Source of the DNA: Pseudomonas sp. DY-1
Lineage (GTDB): Bacteria > Pseudomonadota > Gammaproteobacteria > Pseudomonadales > Pseudomonadaceae
Length of the DNA: 64,000 nucleotides
Assembly (NCBI RefSeq): GCF_003626975.1
Contig: NZ_CP032616.1
Location: 2,046,001-2,110,000 of the forward strand
Direction of reading: 5' to 3'
Positions 45,628-54,816 of this stretch are shown piece by piece. The notes beneath the pieces are model-generated. The model had not been told where the DNA came from. It was given only the letters and a program-made list of their open reading frames with translations, and made no database searches. Within the stretch, counting starts at the first letter, position 1; each line of letters begins with the position of its first letter. Made by a program: the position numbers and the translations under genes.

Positions 45628-46586
45628 TTGACTTGATTATCCAGAAAATACTTGGCGGTTTTATCCAGTGCCTGATCGACGCTGACCGGCGGGGACCAGT
45701 TAAGCAGCTCGCGAGTCTTGCTGATATCGACCTGCAGCGACCCGCATAGCCTTTGCGATAGCGCCTTGCGACCTAGTACGCGAGCAGCGACATCCAACAG
45801 ACGTTCCGGTACGGGCAGCAAACGGGCTGGAGTCCCCAGTGCATTGCCCATACGCCGAAGCAACTGCGTGGTGGAGAGATCTTCCCCGTCGCTGACCAGG
45901 AACGTCTGGTTTGCGGCAGCAGGATGCTCGGCACAGGTCAGGATCAGATCCGTGAGGTTGTCCAGGGCGACGAGGCTACGCCGGTTGTTGATGGCCCCGA
46001 GCGGCAGGGGCACGCCCTTGTACAACCAGCGCATCATATTCAGGAAATTGGCGCGCACCCCCGGGCCATACACCAGCGGCGGACGAATGATGACAACCTC
46101 CATACCACTCTCCGCGGCGAGCGACCGCAAGGCCTGCTCCGCTTCCATCTTGGAAACCCCGTAGGGGTCGGCAGGCGCCGGCGTTGCATCGACCAAGAAA
46201 GGAGCACTCGTGGAGGTCATCTCGCCGTTCACCTTGATCGAACTCACGAAGATGAATCGCCGAACGCCAGCTGCAGCTGCTTGAGAAGCCAGGCGCAAGG
46301 TTCCTTCCACATTCGTCTTGCGGAACTCGGACAGGGGATCGTCCGAACACTCGTTCATGACATGGACGCGAGCAGCCGTGTGGATGACGACATCAACGCC
46401 GCTCAAGGCCGCGCGCCAATCTGCCTCGGCATCCAGGGACGATACCAGCTCCGACTTTACGTCGGGCGACAACCCTGGAAGAGCCCGTCGCGTCGCGACT
46501 GTCAGCTGGAAGTTGCCGGCTTTGCAGATGCGCGCCAACAGCGCAGAACCGATGAAGCCGGAGGCTCCAGTCAATAAGATACGCAT
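45624..46586 (-). CDS. NAD-dependent epimerase/dehydratase (WbpV/WbjF-like)
   Basis: A 320-residue extended SDR, probably a UDP-4-keto-sugar reductase that makes UDP-QuiNAc or UDP-FucNAc from the WbpM product for WbpL. Motifs: MRILLTGASGFIGSALL, Ser in FIFVSSIKV, and YGVSKMEAEQAL with Tyr and Lys. Start ATG 46586; an earlier TTG is possible. Its neighbour wbpL is the natural user of the product. The exact C4 stereochemistry cannot be judged. Confidence 0.83.
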   Translation of the reverse strand: MRILLTGASGFIGSALLARICKAGNFQLTVATRRALPGLSPDVKSELVSSLDAEADWRAALSGVDVVIHTAARVHVMNECSDDPLSEFRKTNVEGTLRLASQAAAAGVRRFIFVSSIKVNGEMTSTSAPFLVDATPAPADPYGVSKMEAEQALRSLAAESGMEVVIIRPPLVYGPGVRANFLNMMRWLYKGVPLPLGAINNRRSLVALDNLTDLILTCAEHPAAANQTFLVSDGEDLSTTQLLRRMGNALGTPARLLPVPERLLDVAARVLGRKALSQRLCGSLQVDISKTRELLNWSPPVSVDQALDKTAKYFLDNQVK

Positions 46587-46604
46587 ATTACTGCCCAAGC
46601 TCCG

Positions 46605-47732
46605 TCAGGGTTTCGCCCAAACGGTTCTATTGATGTAGTCGGTGTAACTCAGGACTATCCGCAGAACCTGCTTTGAAACCGCCCCGCCCTGATAATCGCG
46701 GACGACGGGAACTTTCCATTGCCCTTGGGCCTGCTGCCGGGTCACGACACGCACCGCATCCAGCACGCGCTCGGTCTTCAGTCCGCTCATGATCAGCGTA
46801 CCCTCGTCCATGCCTTCAGGCCGTTCATGGGCATTGCGGATGGTTATGGCAGGCAAACCCAGCAGCGACGCTTCCTCGGTAATGGTCCCGCTATCGGACA
46901 GGACACAAAGCGCGGACATCTGAAGCTTGATGTAGTCGAGGAATCCGTAAGGCTTGACGAAGCGGACCAGCGGGTGATCGAAGCCGTCCTCCAGAGCCTC
47001 CAGGCGTTTCCGAGTACGCGGGTGCGTGGAAACCACCACTGGAAACTGATAGGTCTCGGCGAGCGCTCTCAACGTACTCAACAGGTCCTGCAAGTTCTCG
47101 ATGGAATCGACATTTTCCTCGCGATGAGTACTAACGAGAAAGAACTTGCCTTCTTCCAGCCCCTCGCGGGCCAACACATCGGAGGCAACGATGCGCGGCA
47201 TGTAATGATCGAGCACTTCCTCCATGTGCGACCCAGTCTTGATAATGGTCTCGGGACGAATTCCTTCTGCGATCAGATAGCGGCGTGCATGTTCGGTAAG
47301 AACCATGTTGATGTCGCTAAGGTGGTCCAGCACCTTGCGATTCAACTCTTCCGGAACACGTTGGTCGAAGCAGCGATTTCCCGCTTCCATATGAAAAACG
47401 GGAATCTTTCTACGCTTGGCCGCAATTACCGCCAGGCAGGTATTGGTGTCGCCATACAGCAGAAGGGCATCCGGCTTTTCCAATTGCAGGACGTCATCCG
47501 CCTTGGAAATAACGTCACCAATTGCCTTGGCTGCAGTCTCGCCCGTCACGCCGAGAAAATGATCGGGGCGTCGGATCGACAAGTCGTCGAAGAACACCTG
47601 GTTCAATTCATAATCATAATTCTGGCCGGAATGCACAAGAACATGATTGACGTGTTGATCGAGTTCCGCAATGACCCTGCTGACCTTAATCAGTTCGGGC
47701 CGTGTGCCAACCAGGGTCATTACTTTAAGCAT
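46605..47732 (-). CDS. UDP-GlcNAc 2-epimerase family enzyme (WbjD/FnlC-like)
   Basis: The last step to UDP-L-FucNAc in the WbjB-WbjC-WbjD pathway. Motifs include MTLVGTRPELIKVSRVIAELD, HMEAGNRCFDQRVPEELNRK, STHREENVDSIENL and SDSGTITEEASLLGLPAITIRNAHERPEGMDEG. 375 residues. It overlaps the dehydratase gene by 8 bases. The N-terminal GTRPELIK rather than GTRPEAIK is the form seen in the FnlC/WbjD group. Confidence 0.85.
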   Translation of the reverse strand: MLKVMTLVGTRPELIKVSRVIAELDQHVNHVLVHSGQNYDYELNQVFFDDLSIRRPDHFLGVTGETAAKAIGDVISKADDVLQLEKPDALLLYGDTNTCLAVIAAKRRKIPVFHMEAGNRCFDQRVPEELNRKVLDHLSDINMVLTEHARRYLIAEGIRPETIIKTGSHMEEVLDHYMPRIVASDVLAREGLEEGKFFLVSTHREENVDSIENLQDLLSTLRALAETYQFPVVVSTHPRTRKRLEALEDGFDHPLVRFVKPYGFLDYIKLQMSALCVLSDSGTITEEASLLGLPAITIRNAHERPEGMDEGTLIMSGLKTERVLDAVRVVTRQQAQGQWKVPVVRDYQGGAVSKQVLRIVLSYTDYINRTVWAKP

Positions 47733-48735
47733 TCAACTCATCCTGGATATAATCGAGCTTGAGAAGAACCTCGCAGATTTCTTCGACAGTCAGACGCTCG
47801 GTATTGTGAGAGGTATAGTCATCGAGCGCAGATATCTCGGCCTCACCTTCCACGAAGTACTTCTTGTAGTTGAGATCCCTGTTATCGGCAGGAATTCGAT
47901 AGTAGCGCCCCATGTCCTCCGCCTTTGCCATTTCTTCGCGGGAGATCAGCGACTCATAAAGCTTCTCTCCATGGCGCGTGCCAATGACCTTGATCGCCGA
48001 GTCGCTGGAGAAAAGCTTCTTGAGGGCGGTCGCAAGGTCGGCAACCGTTGCAGCTGGCGCCTTCTGGACGAAGATGTCGCCTTGCAGCGCGTGCTCGAAA
48101 GCGTGCAGGACGAGATCGACGGAGTCCTCCAGGGACATCAGGAAACGCGTCATGTTCGGGTCCGTCACAGTTAGCGGCTCCGAGTTCCTGATCTGCGAAA
48201 CGAAAAGGGGAATGACAGAACCACGCGACGCCATGACGTTGCCATAACGAGTCGAACAAATGACTGGCCCGCCACCGGGAATCATCCGGGACTTTGCAAC
48301 GACCAGTTTTTCGGCCATTGCCTTGGAGATCCCCATCGCATTGATCGGGTATACGGCCTTGTCCGTGCTCAACACGACGACGCGCTTCACGCCGGAAGCA
48401 ATTGCGGCGTTCAACACATTTTCGGTACCAAGCACATTGGTTCTAACCGCTTCCATCGGGTAGAACTCACAGGAAGGAACTTGCTTGAGTGCCGCTGCGT
48501 GGAATATATAATCGACACCAATCATAGCCTGGGCGAGGCTATCGCAGTCCCGCACATCACCGATATAAAACTTGACCTTGTCATTGGCAAGGGCAATGCG
48601 CATGTCTTCTTGTTTCTTTTCGTCGCGGCTGAATACCCGAATCTCTTTTACGTTGGTATCCAGAAAACGCCGCAGCACTGTATTGCCGAAGGAACCAGTG
48701 CCGCCAGTGATAAGTAGGATCTTGTCATCAAACAT
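47725..48735 (-). CDS. UDP-GlcNAc 4,6-dehydratase/5-epimerase (WbjB/CapE/FnlA-like)
   Basis: The first step to UDP-L-FucNAc. A soluble, 336-residue SDR: LLITGGTGSFGNTVLRRFL near residue 7, HAAALKQVPSCEFYPMEAVRTNVLGTENV, STDKAVYPINAMGISKAMAEKL, where the position of Tyr is Met as in CapE-type enzymes, and GEKLYESLISREEM. It lies between the short reductase and the 2-epimerase, in one overlapping run. Confidence 0.9.
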   Translation of the reverse strand: MFDDKILLITGGTGSFGNTVLRRFLDTNVKEIRVFSRDEKKQEDMRIALANDKVKFYIGDVRDCDSLAQAMIGVDYIFHAAALKQVPSCEFYPMEAVRTNVLGTENVLNAAIASGVKRVVVLSTDKAVYPINAMGISKAMAEKLVVAKSRMIPGGGPVICSTRYGNVMASRGSVIPLFVSQIRNSEPLTVTDPNMTRFLMSLEDSVDLVLHAFEHALQGDIFVQKAPAATVADLATALKKLFSSDSAIKVIGTRHGEKLYESLISREEMAKAEDMGRYYRIPADNRDLNYKKYFVEGEAEISALDDYTSHNTERLTVEEICEVLLKLDYIQDELNA

Positions 48736-48750
48736 TATTAAATTTCCCAG

Positions 48751-49608
48751 TCAGTACTGTTCGAACATCGTACGAATAAGCTCACGCCAAGCCGGCGGTT
48801 CGAACCCCGTGGCTGCCCGAAAGCGAGAAGAGTCCAAGGAGCGATCTATCTTCAGCTTTTCATCTGGAATGATGGCAATTTGCTTGCCGTAGACCTCTGA
48901 AATAAAAGTCAACAAAGTATACTTGTCAATCGGCTCAGCCGACACATGATAGAGCCCACTCAAGCTCGAGTCAGGCAACACGTAACGCTGGATCACGTCA
49001 GCCAAGACCACGGTCGGAAGCCCGGAAAAGACCGCCTGTCGAAAACCCTTTACACTTCCTTCCTGACTAAGGAACCAATCCACCAGCGAGTAGTTGGAGT
49101 TCAGTTCATGGCCGATGATTGACGTCCTGAGGGTAATAACATTAGGCCGGTCGTGTACTTCGCCAATATATTTGGACTTGCCATATAGATCTTCCGCATC
49201 AGAAACATCAGACTCGAGATACATTCCCTTCGTTCCCGAGAAGACGCAATCAGTACTGATATGCACTAGCCGTGCGTCGATGAGCGCGCACAGGTTCGCC
49301 AGGCGATGCGGAAGCATTGCATTGATAGGCAATGCAGACAGGGGATCTTTGGCATCTGACAGTTGCTTGATCAGCCCGACGCAATTGATCACCACCTCCG
49401 GCCTTACGAAGGCAAGCACCCGGGCAAGAGCATCCTGATCCAGAACATCCACGCCCTCGATCAGATGCTGATGAAAGTTTTCATCGAAGTTTCTCTTGCC
49501 TGCGGCCGAGCGAAGCGTGCCATATACATCGTGCTGACCACTCTTGGACAGCACCTTGAACGTGGCACTACCGAGCATACCGGTGACACCCAGAATCAGT
49601 ATCTTCAT
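48751..49608 (-). CDS. RmlD-like sugar-nucleotide reductase (short WbjC/FnlB-like)
   Basis: 285 residues of the RmlD/SDR type: MKILILGVTGMLGSATFKVL, VRPEVVINCVGLIKQL, HISTDCVFSGTKGMYLE, DLYGKSKYIGEV with Tyr-x-x-x-Lys. By position it should reduce the 4-keto sugar between WbjB and WbjD. The well-studied CapF/WbjC enzymes are about 370 residues with an extra C-terminal cupin domain, which is absent here. A FnlB-like or novel reductase is inferred. It is followed by the dehydratase gene after 15 bases. Confidence 0.78.
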   Translation of the reverse strand: MKILILGVTGMLGSATFKVLSKSGQHDVYGTLRSAAGKRNFDENFHQHLIEGVDVLDQDALARVLAFVRPEVVINCVGLIKQLSDAKDPLSALPINAMLPHRLANLCALIDARLVHISTDCVFSGTKGMYLESDVSDAEDLYGKSKYIGEVHDRPNVITLRTSIIGHELNSNYSLVDWFLSQEGSVKGFRQAVFSGLPTVVLADVIQRYVLPDSSLSGLYHVSAEPIDKYTLLTFISEVYGKQIAIIPDEKLKIDRSLDSSRFRAATGFEPPAWRELIRTMFEQY

Positions 49609-49614
49609 TAGAAA

Positions 49615-50844
49615 TCAGCCCTTGCCGGCACGAGAGGCCAGGATATTGATGAGATTCTTGGCCTGGTGGGCCATTTCGAAGTTTTCAAGGAAATAGTGAC
49701 GCCCGTTTCTGCCCATCTCGGCCAAAAACTCGGCTGGCATGGTGTAGAGCTTTTCAATTGTTTCAGCCAATTGATTGGGGTCCTCTGCAGCGCAGGCCAA
49801 ACCGGCCCCAGACTCGAGAACAACCCGCGCACCCTCACCATTCATACAGGCAATGATTGGCTTGCCTGATGCCAGATAGGCTTGCACTTTTCCTGGAATC
49901 GTATAAGAGAGAATTTCTTCATAGCGCAATGAGACGATCAGCGCGGAAGCCCGCGAATAGATGTGCTCCATCTGCGAGATTGGAAATCGCCCGGCAACCA
50001 CCACATTGGTTAATCCCAAACGCGCGACTTCTTCCACCACGAAAGCGGACATACTGCCACTGCCGACCAGCACCAGTTTGAATTTCTCCAAGTGCTGAAG
50101 GCGCCCTGCGGCGGCGATTAGAGTCTCGATGGATTGCGCCTTGCCGATATTCCCAGCGAAAACAACGCAGAAATTTCCCTCCAAGTCCCTGACCAGCTCA
50201 GCGGGCAGTTCGTCAGTGGCCGAAGAATGGATCTCCCCATCATCGATCGAGTTGGGATAGTAGACAATCTTGGATGCCTTGGAGTACTTGGCGACAGGCG
50301 CGATAAATGCCTTTGACTGAACCAGCAGGGTGTCCGCCCTGGAATATATCCAGCGCACACCCAGAGAGGCCAATGCTAGAATGAACTTGTTCTTTATGAA
50401 ACCAGTAGCCGAAAGACTTTCTGGCCAAAGGTCCTGGACCCAGATTGCCAAATGCGACTTCGTACGAGACTTAAGAAAAATAGCAGGAACAGCTGAGGTC
50501 AATGGCGACGGCGCAAACACTATGGTGACATCGAATTGACGCCCACTCAGTAAACCTGGCAAATGCCTGATGCCGGAAATCATAAACGAGCAGTAGTTCA
50601 GGAAAAGATTCAGGCCGCCGCCCGCACGCCTTGTACGCAACGGCACCCTGATGATCTCGAGGCCTTTCCAGTCCTCCCGCTGCACCCCTTCTTCCGTGTA
50701 CCCGGAAAATACCTGGCCATCCGGGTAATTGGGTTTTCCAGTTGCGACGGTGACTTCGCAACCTTGCTCAGCGAGCTTCAGGCTCAATGCATTTATTATA
50801 AAAAACTCAGGCCAAAAGTACTGAGTCACGATGAGTATTTTCAT
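49615..50844 (-). CDS. Glycosyltransferase family 4 (WbuB/WbjE-like)
   Basis: 409 residues with a GT-B fold. N-terminus MKILIVTQYFWPEFFIINALSLKLAEQGCEVTVATGKPNYP is typical of WbuB-type FucNAc transferases, and the C-terminal half has VVFAGNIGKAQSIETLIAA and AYLASGKPIIACMNGEGARVV. An ATG 11 residues earlier in the same frame is less likely. Probably adds L-FucNAc to the growing repeat unit, since the FucNAc genes follow directly. Acceptor and linkage unknown. Confidence 0.85.
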   Translation of the reverse strand: MKILIVTQYFWPEFFIINALSLKLAEQGCEVTVATGKPNYPDGQVFSGYTEEGVQREDWKGLEIIRVPLRTRRAGGGLNLFLNYCSFMISGIRHLPGLLSGRQFDVTIVFAPSPLTSAVPAIFLKSRTKSHLAIWVQDLWPESLSATGFIKNKFILALASLGVRWIYSRADTLLVQSKAFIAPVAKYSKASKIVYYPNSIDDGEIHSSATDELPAELVRDLEGNFCVVFAGNIGKAQSIETLIAAAGRLQHLEKFKLVLVGSGSMSAFVVEEVARLGLTNVVVAGRFPISQMEHIYSRASALIVSLRYEEILSYTIPGKVQAYLASGKPIIACMNGEGARVVLESGAGLACAAEDPNQLAETIEKLYTMPAEFLAEMGRNGRHYFLENFEMAHQAKNLINILASRAGKG

Positions 50845-50952
50845 TAAGAAGCCCTGAGCTACAATCCTTGTCGACACACACCAGACAGGCGCAAATAATA
50901 ATCAGACACGACCAATCGAATTCTTATTAAAGCAAGGATCCAAATACAAATA

Positions 50953-50973
50953 TGCCCCTTTACACTAGGGGCA
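50953..50973 (-). terminator. Hairpin between two glycosyltransferase genes
   Basis: A 6-bp stem TGCCCC / GGGGCA with a 9-base loop, 21 bases past the stop of the upstream glycosyltransferase and before TATTTGTATTTGG on the minus strand. It lies in a 150-base gap, the only sizeable one in the locus before wbpM. It could weaken transcription of the promoter-distal genes. Confidence 0.5.
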
Positions 50974-50994
50974 ATTTGCTTCATATCAGGACCG

Positions 50995-52125
50995 TCAAAT
51001 ATCAATGAAATCTGGAGTTTTACCTTGCCCCGTCACCCACTCATAGGCGTCCAGATATTTTCGGCCTATATTTTTCCATGAGTACTGTGCCAAAGCAAAC
51101 TGACTGGCAGCCTCTCCCATCTCCCGTTTGCGTGCCTCGGGCAGCTCCATCGCCCAGGACAGCGTGTCGGCCAACCGAGCGCTGTCATTCTTGACTATCC
51201 AGCCATATCCCCGCTCCTGCAGATGCCCCCAAGGAGTCGCATCCGTGGTGATCACCGGAAGGCCAGAGAGCATTGCCTCCGCAACTACAATGCCGAAATT
51301 CTCGCTATATGACGGCAAAACGAAAATGTCGGCAGATCGATAGACTTGCCACTTGCTCTCGCCGTAGACCGGCCCCATCACCCGCACACTGGATTCCAGG
51401 GATAGCTGACGAATACAGGCCCGTACTTTCGCCTCGTATCCTGGCTCGGCATTGCCGTACAGATGCAATTGAAATCCATTCTTATTAACTATTCGCGACC
51501 ACGCTGTCAGTAGATCATTGATCCCCTTCACAGGCGCAAGACGGGAGAGGAACAGCACGATCTTTTCGCGAGCACCATCGACCCTGCTGAAATCAATGTT
51601 TGCCGGCACATCAACCCCGTTTTCTATGACCGCCACGGGATTGGACACACCTAATCGTCGAATACTCCCCAGCTCGCGCTCGGAGTTGACCACCAGCAGC
51701 TTGCACCGGGACAAGATGCGCCGCTGGTAGAGATGCCAGGCAGCCATCTTCTTCAGCTTCTTGTGAGCCATTGCCCAGGGCTCCAGCATTCCGTGGGGAC
51801 TGATGATCAAGGGAACGGATCGATCAAGAAAGAACTTGCTCGCGCGCCACTCGAATGGCGTCCATAAGCCATGAACATGGGCAATGCTATCCGCTGCAGG
51901 GCCAGCAACCCCTTGCCGCAGCAACTCCGCGCGCGCACCAATACTTATGGTGTTTTCTGGCGGGTTCTCCGGTGGAACCCCTACAAGCAAAAGCGAATTT
52001 ACACGACTGCGTAGCAACTCGCGGTGCAATGGCAATACCGCTTGCGTGATTCCTCCTCCAGTTTGCCGAGCATCTCTGATCAAATTGATAACCCGAGCAC
52101 CAACCACTTCACATGGATTATTCAA
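50995..52125 (-). CDS. Glycosyltransferase family 4
   Basis: A 376-residue GT-B enzyme. Acceptor-side domain: VINLIRDARQTGGGITQAVLPLHREL. Donor-side motifs: IVLFLSRLAPVKGINDLLTAW, and the E-x7-E-like SENFGIVVAEAMLSGLPVITTDATPWG. The start is uncertain: TTG at 52125 overlaps the flippase stop. The donor sugar is unknown. Confidence 0.82.
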   Translation of the reverse strand: MNNPCEVVGARVINLIRDARQTGGGITQAVLPLHRELLRSRVNSLLLVGVPPENPPENTISIGARAELLRQGVAGPAADSIAHVHGLWTPFEWRASKFFLDRSVPLIISPHGMLEPWAMAHKKLKKMAAWHLYQRRILSRCKLLVVNSERELGSIRRLGVSNPVAVIENGVDVPANIDFSRVDGAREKIVLFLSRLAPVKGINDLLTAWSRIVNKNGFQLHLYGNAEPGYEAKVRACIRQLSLESSVRVMGPVYGESKWQVYRSADIFVLPSYSENFGIVVAEAMLSGLPVITTDATPWGHLQERGYGWIVKNDSARLADTLSWAMELPEARKREMGEAASQFALAQYSWKNIGRKYLDAYEWVTGQGKTPDFIDI

Positions 52126-53618
52126 TTGAAACCCGCCAAGGACTTTCTGAAGATGAAAAACTGAGAAAACATCAGGAGTACCGCCGCAGTAAATAGAACC
52201 AGAAGCGATTCGACATCAGATAGCATCGATGAAAACTGAGCGTAGGCCAAGTCAAACAGAAAGAAGGCCAGCAAGCAACTTAGCACAGCCAGACACATGA
52301 CACGTGCCGCAGATTTAATGTACTTCAATCGGGACAGCACATAGATATTGGTCGCCAGGAAAGATAGGACATTATAACCAAACCAAACCCAAGCAGCCCC
52401 AACCAGACCGTAACGATCAACCAGATAGATCAGCGACGCGAACATGACAGGAGCAAGTGCAAGATTCAATTTCAACGAAAACCAGGTCCAGCCATGAGCC
52501 AATTGAAGCGAAAATGGAACTATCAATAATGACTGAATTGCAGTACCGAGGAACAACTGCGGTAGCAAGGGAGTGACATGAGAAACCACCTCCACAGCGA
52601 AAAACACCTCCAGGAGGACTGAAGAGTGATACCAGATAAACATGGAGGCCAGCTGAAGGGTTATTACCAACACACAAGAGCTAGCAGTATAGATTTTGAG
52701 AATACGAGAATGCTCGCCACTGCTCACCAACGCAGAAAACCTCGGATAGATCACTGGATACATAGCCGAGGAAACAATGTAGGGAAGACTTGCAAGACTG
52801 GTGGCAAGCGTATAGTACCCATAGCCAGTCAGATCAATCATCTTACTCAAATAAAGCTTATCAACCTGAATAACCGCAATGGACGAAATTGAAACAAGAA
52901 AAACCCCCAGGGAGAATCGGCCATCACGGAATACCGATAAAAATGAAGGCTTGAGTAGAAACTCTCCCTTGCTGAATCGTGCACAAACAATGACCAGCGC
53001 AAAAACATAAACGAGGCAGACCATAAATTGAGCCCCGAAAAACAGGTCCAACTTCGCCGAAGTCACCTCAAACACATAAATGTACAAGACGATTCCAAGT
53101 GTTCTTGAGATTGAGTACAGGGAAAACAAGACGCTATGTACAACGAGCATCTCGCGTGCTACTAAATATGCTTGCAGTATCAGAGAGACGAAACCTAGGA
53201 ATATCAATATCCCCATCCACTCGACACAGGCGACAACCAGACCAAACTCAAGCCCATGAACAATCAACCACTTTTCTGATATCTCCGTAGCAAAAAGGTA
53301 GACGCCGCCACCAAAAAGAATGCCAATGGAGGCAAAGATCACGAAGTGGGCCGCGAGAGAAGAACTCAGCAATACAAGGTAACGGAAGGGAGCATGCTCA
53401 CGAAATCTCTTCATGCTCGACAGCCTTCTGGTGAATGCACTTGTCATTCCGCCATCCAGCGCCATGAATATCATTTGCAGCATGACGAAGAAGCCGATGA
53501 GACCAACTGACTCCATCCCCAGGATTTTTGTATAGATAGGGAAAGCCAGGAAGTTCGAGACGGCGTAGATGATTTTCCCAGCGAGACTTGCGAGCAGAGA
53601 CAGTCTCATCTGACTCAT
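52122..53618 (-). CDS. wzx: Wzx-type O-unit flippase
   Basis: About 12-14 predicted membrane helices in 498 residues and almost no soluble part. The front MRLSLLASLAGKIIYAVSNFLAFPIYTKILGMESVGLIGFFVM is typical of polysaccharide flippases of the MOP superfamily. It moves lipid-linked O-units across the inner membrane. The ATG overlaps the upstream polymerase stop (ATGA). Named by position and topology. Confidence 0.85.
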   Translation of the reverse strand: MSQMRLSLLASLAGKIIYAVSNFLAFPIYTKILGMESVGLIGFFVMLQMIFMALDGGMTSAFTRRLSSMKRFREHAPFRYLVLLSSSLAAHFVIFASIGILFGGGVYLFATEISEKWLIVHGLEFGLVVACVEWMGILIFLGFVSLILQAYLVAREMLVVHSVLFSLYSISRTLGIVLYIYVFEVTSAKLDLFFGAQFMVCLVYVFALVIVCARFSKGEFLLKPSFLSVFRDGRFSLGVFLVSISSIAVIQVDKLYLSKMIDLTGYGYYTLATSLASLPYIVSSAMYPVIYPRFSALVSSGEHSRILKIYTASSCVLVITLQLASMFIWYHSSVLLEVFFAVEVVSHVTPLLPQLFLGTAIQSLLIVPFSLQLAHGWTWFSLKLNLALAPVMFASLIYLVDRYGLVGAAWVWFGYNVLSFLATNIYVLSRLKYIKSAARVMCLAVLSCLLAFFLFDLAYAQFSSMLSDVESLLVLFTAAVLLMFSQFFIFRKSLAGFN

Positions 53619-54808
53619 AATGAGTCCCTATTCACTACTCCCGGCTTCAGATCGAGGCGCTGCAAGCTAAGAAGAACACAAATTGAAAACGCAAAGAGCG
53701 CTTCGTAGGAGGATATGCCAACAACGTTCTCAAACAGACCAAACAGCAAGGTTATGGCAATACCAAGCTTGATCCTTTTGCCAAGTACTCGTTCCTTGAC
53801 TGGCGCTTGCAGAAAAAACATAGAGATCATGAAGAGGTACAGCAAGAATCCGGTTACGCCGTATTCCACCCAGACAGACAGGATCCAGTTGTGACTCCCC
53901 CACTCCTGCCTAGGCCACGCGATTGAGTCCAGATGGGTTGTAAACCCTCCTGGCCCAGCTCCAAGAACCGGAGAAACCTGGACTAGGTTTTTACCTTGCT
54001 CCCACAACTCGGCCCTCGCGAGAAGAGAAGGGAAATATCCTTCTCTCAAAAGCGCAAGCGCTTCGCCTATATTCAACATGATCAATAGAAAAACAGAAAA
54101 ACAGACCAGGGCCAGGGGCCATAGCACTGCCGACACAGTAAAGCGGCCGGCAGCACAGGCGAGCAGTATTGTGAAAATGGAAAACATCGTCCCAAACCGG
54201 GACATCGTCATGAAGACTGCAAGCAAAATAAACAGCGAACTCCAAACCTGGCCTTTTCCTACGGTGAAAGCCAAGAAGAACAGGAGATAGACTGCAAGAA
54301 AATTGGAATTTCCCAAGGGTAGGCTCAAATGAGATTTCAGCTCATAAAACCCGCCGTCTGTCATATAGACATAGAGAGCGCCATAGAAAAACTTGCACCA
54401 CACCAAGAAACCAAGGAGCAGGCCCGCGTTTCGAATAGATGCCTCCAGTTTCCGATTATAGGCTACATCCTTGAAACACAGTAGCACTGCACCACCGGTA
54501 AAGACTGGAATCAAGCTCGCCAGATGCCGCCCCCAGGAACTCTGGGGGTTATAAGCCGAAGAAAGCAGCCCCAGGAAGAAAAGGAAACCATATATCAACA
54601 GAAACAGAATTGACCGGGAATCTCCTCCCCTGAGAAACGAAAGCATCATCAATGGCAGTACAGCAATCAGTGCAAACGGCACCGTTAGTGAACTGGTACC
54701 GAACCATATCTGGATATTCCCAAGAACGAGAATATAAGGGAAGAATACGAACAGAGACTCTCTAGATAAAATCTTCGCTTTTTGATCCTGGGCCACCGTC
54801 TCAAGCAC
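53615..54808 (-). CDS. wzy: O-antigen polymerase (Wzy)
   Basis: A 397-residue integral membrane protein with about 10-11 helices. The large periplasmic loop has the Wzy/O-antigen ligase pattern GPGGFTTHL...WGSHNWILSVWVEYGVTGFLLYLF. It links O-units into chains in the periplasm. Sequence conservation in this family is low, so the call rests on topology, that motif and location next to wzx and wzz. Start is GTG at 54808. Confidence 0.8.
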   Translation of the reverse strand: MLETVAQDQKAKILSRESLFVFFPYILVLGNIQIWFGTSSLTVPFALIAVLPLMMLSFLRGGDSRSILFLLIYGFLFFLGLLSSAYNPQSSWGRHLASLIPVFTGGAVLLCFKDVAYNRKLEASIRNAGLLLGFLVWCKFFYGALYVYMTDGGFYELKSHLSLPLGNSNFLAVYLLFFLAFTVGKGQVWSSLFILLAVFMTMSRFGTMFSIFTILLACAAGRFTVSAVLWPLALVCFSVFLLIMLNIGEALALLREGYFPSLLARAELWEQGKNLVQVSPVLGAGPGGFTTHLDSIAWPRQEWGSHNWILSVWVEYGVTGFLLYLFMISMFFLQAPVKERVLGKRIKLGIAITLLFGLFENVVGISSYEALFAFSICVLLSLQRLDLKPGVVNRDSL

Positions 54809-54816
54809 GAGGACAC

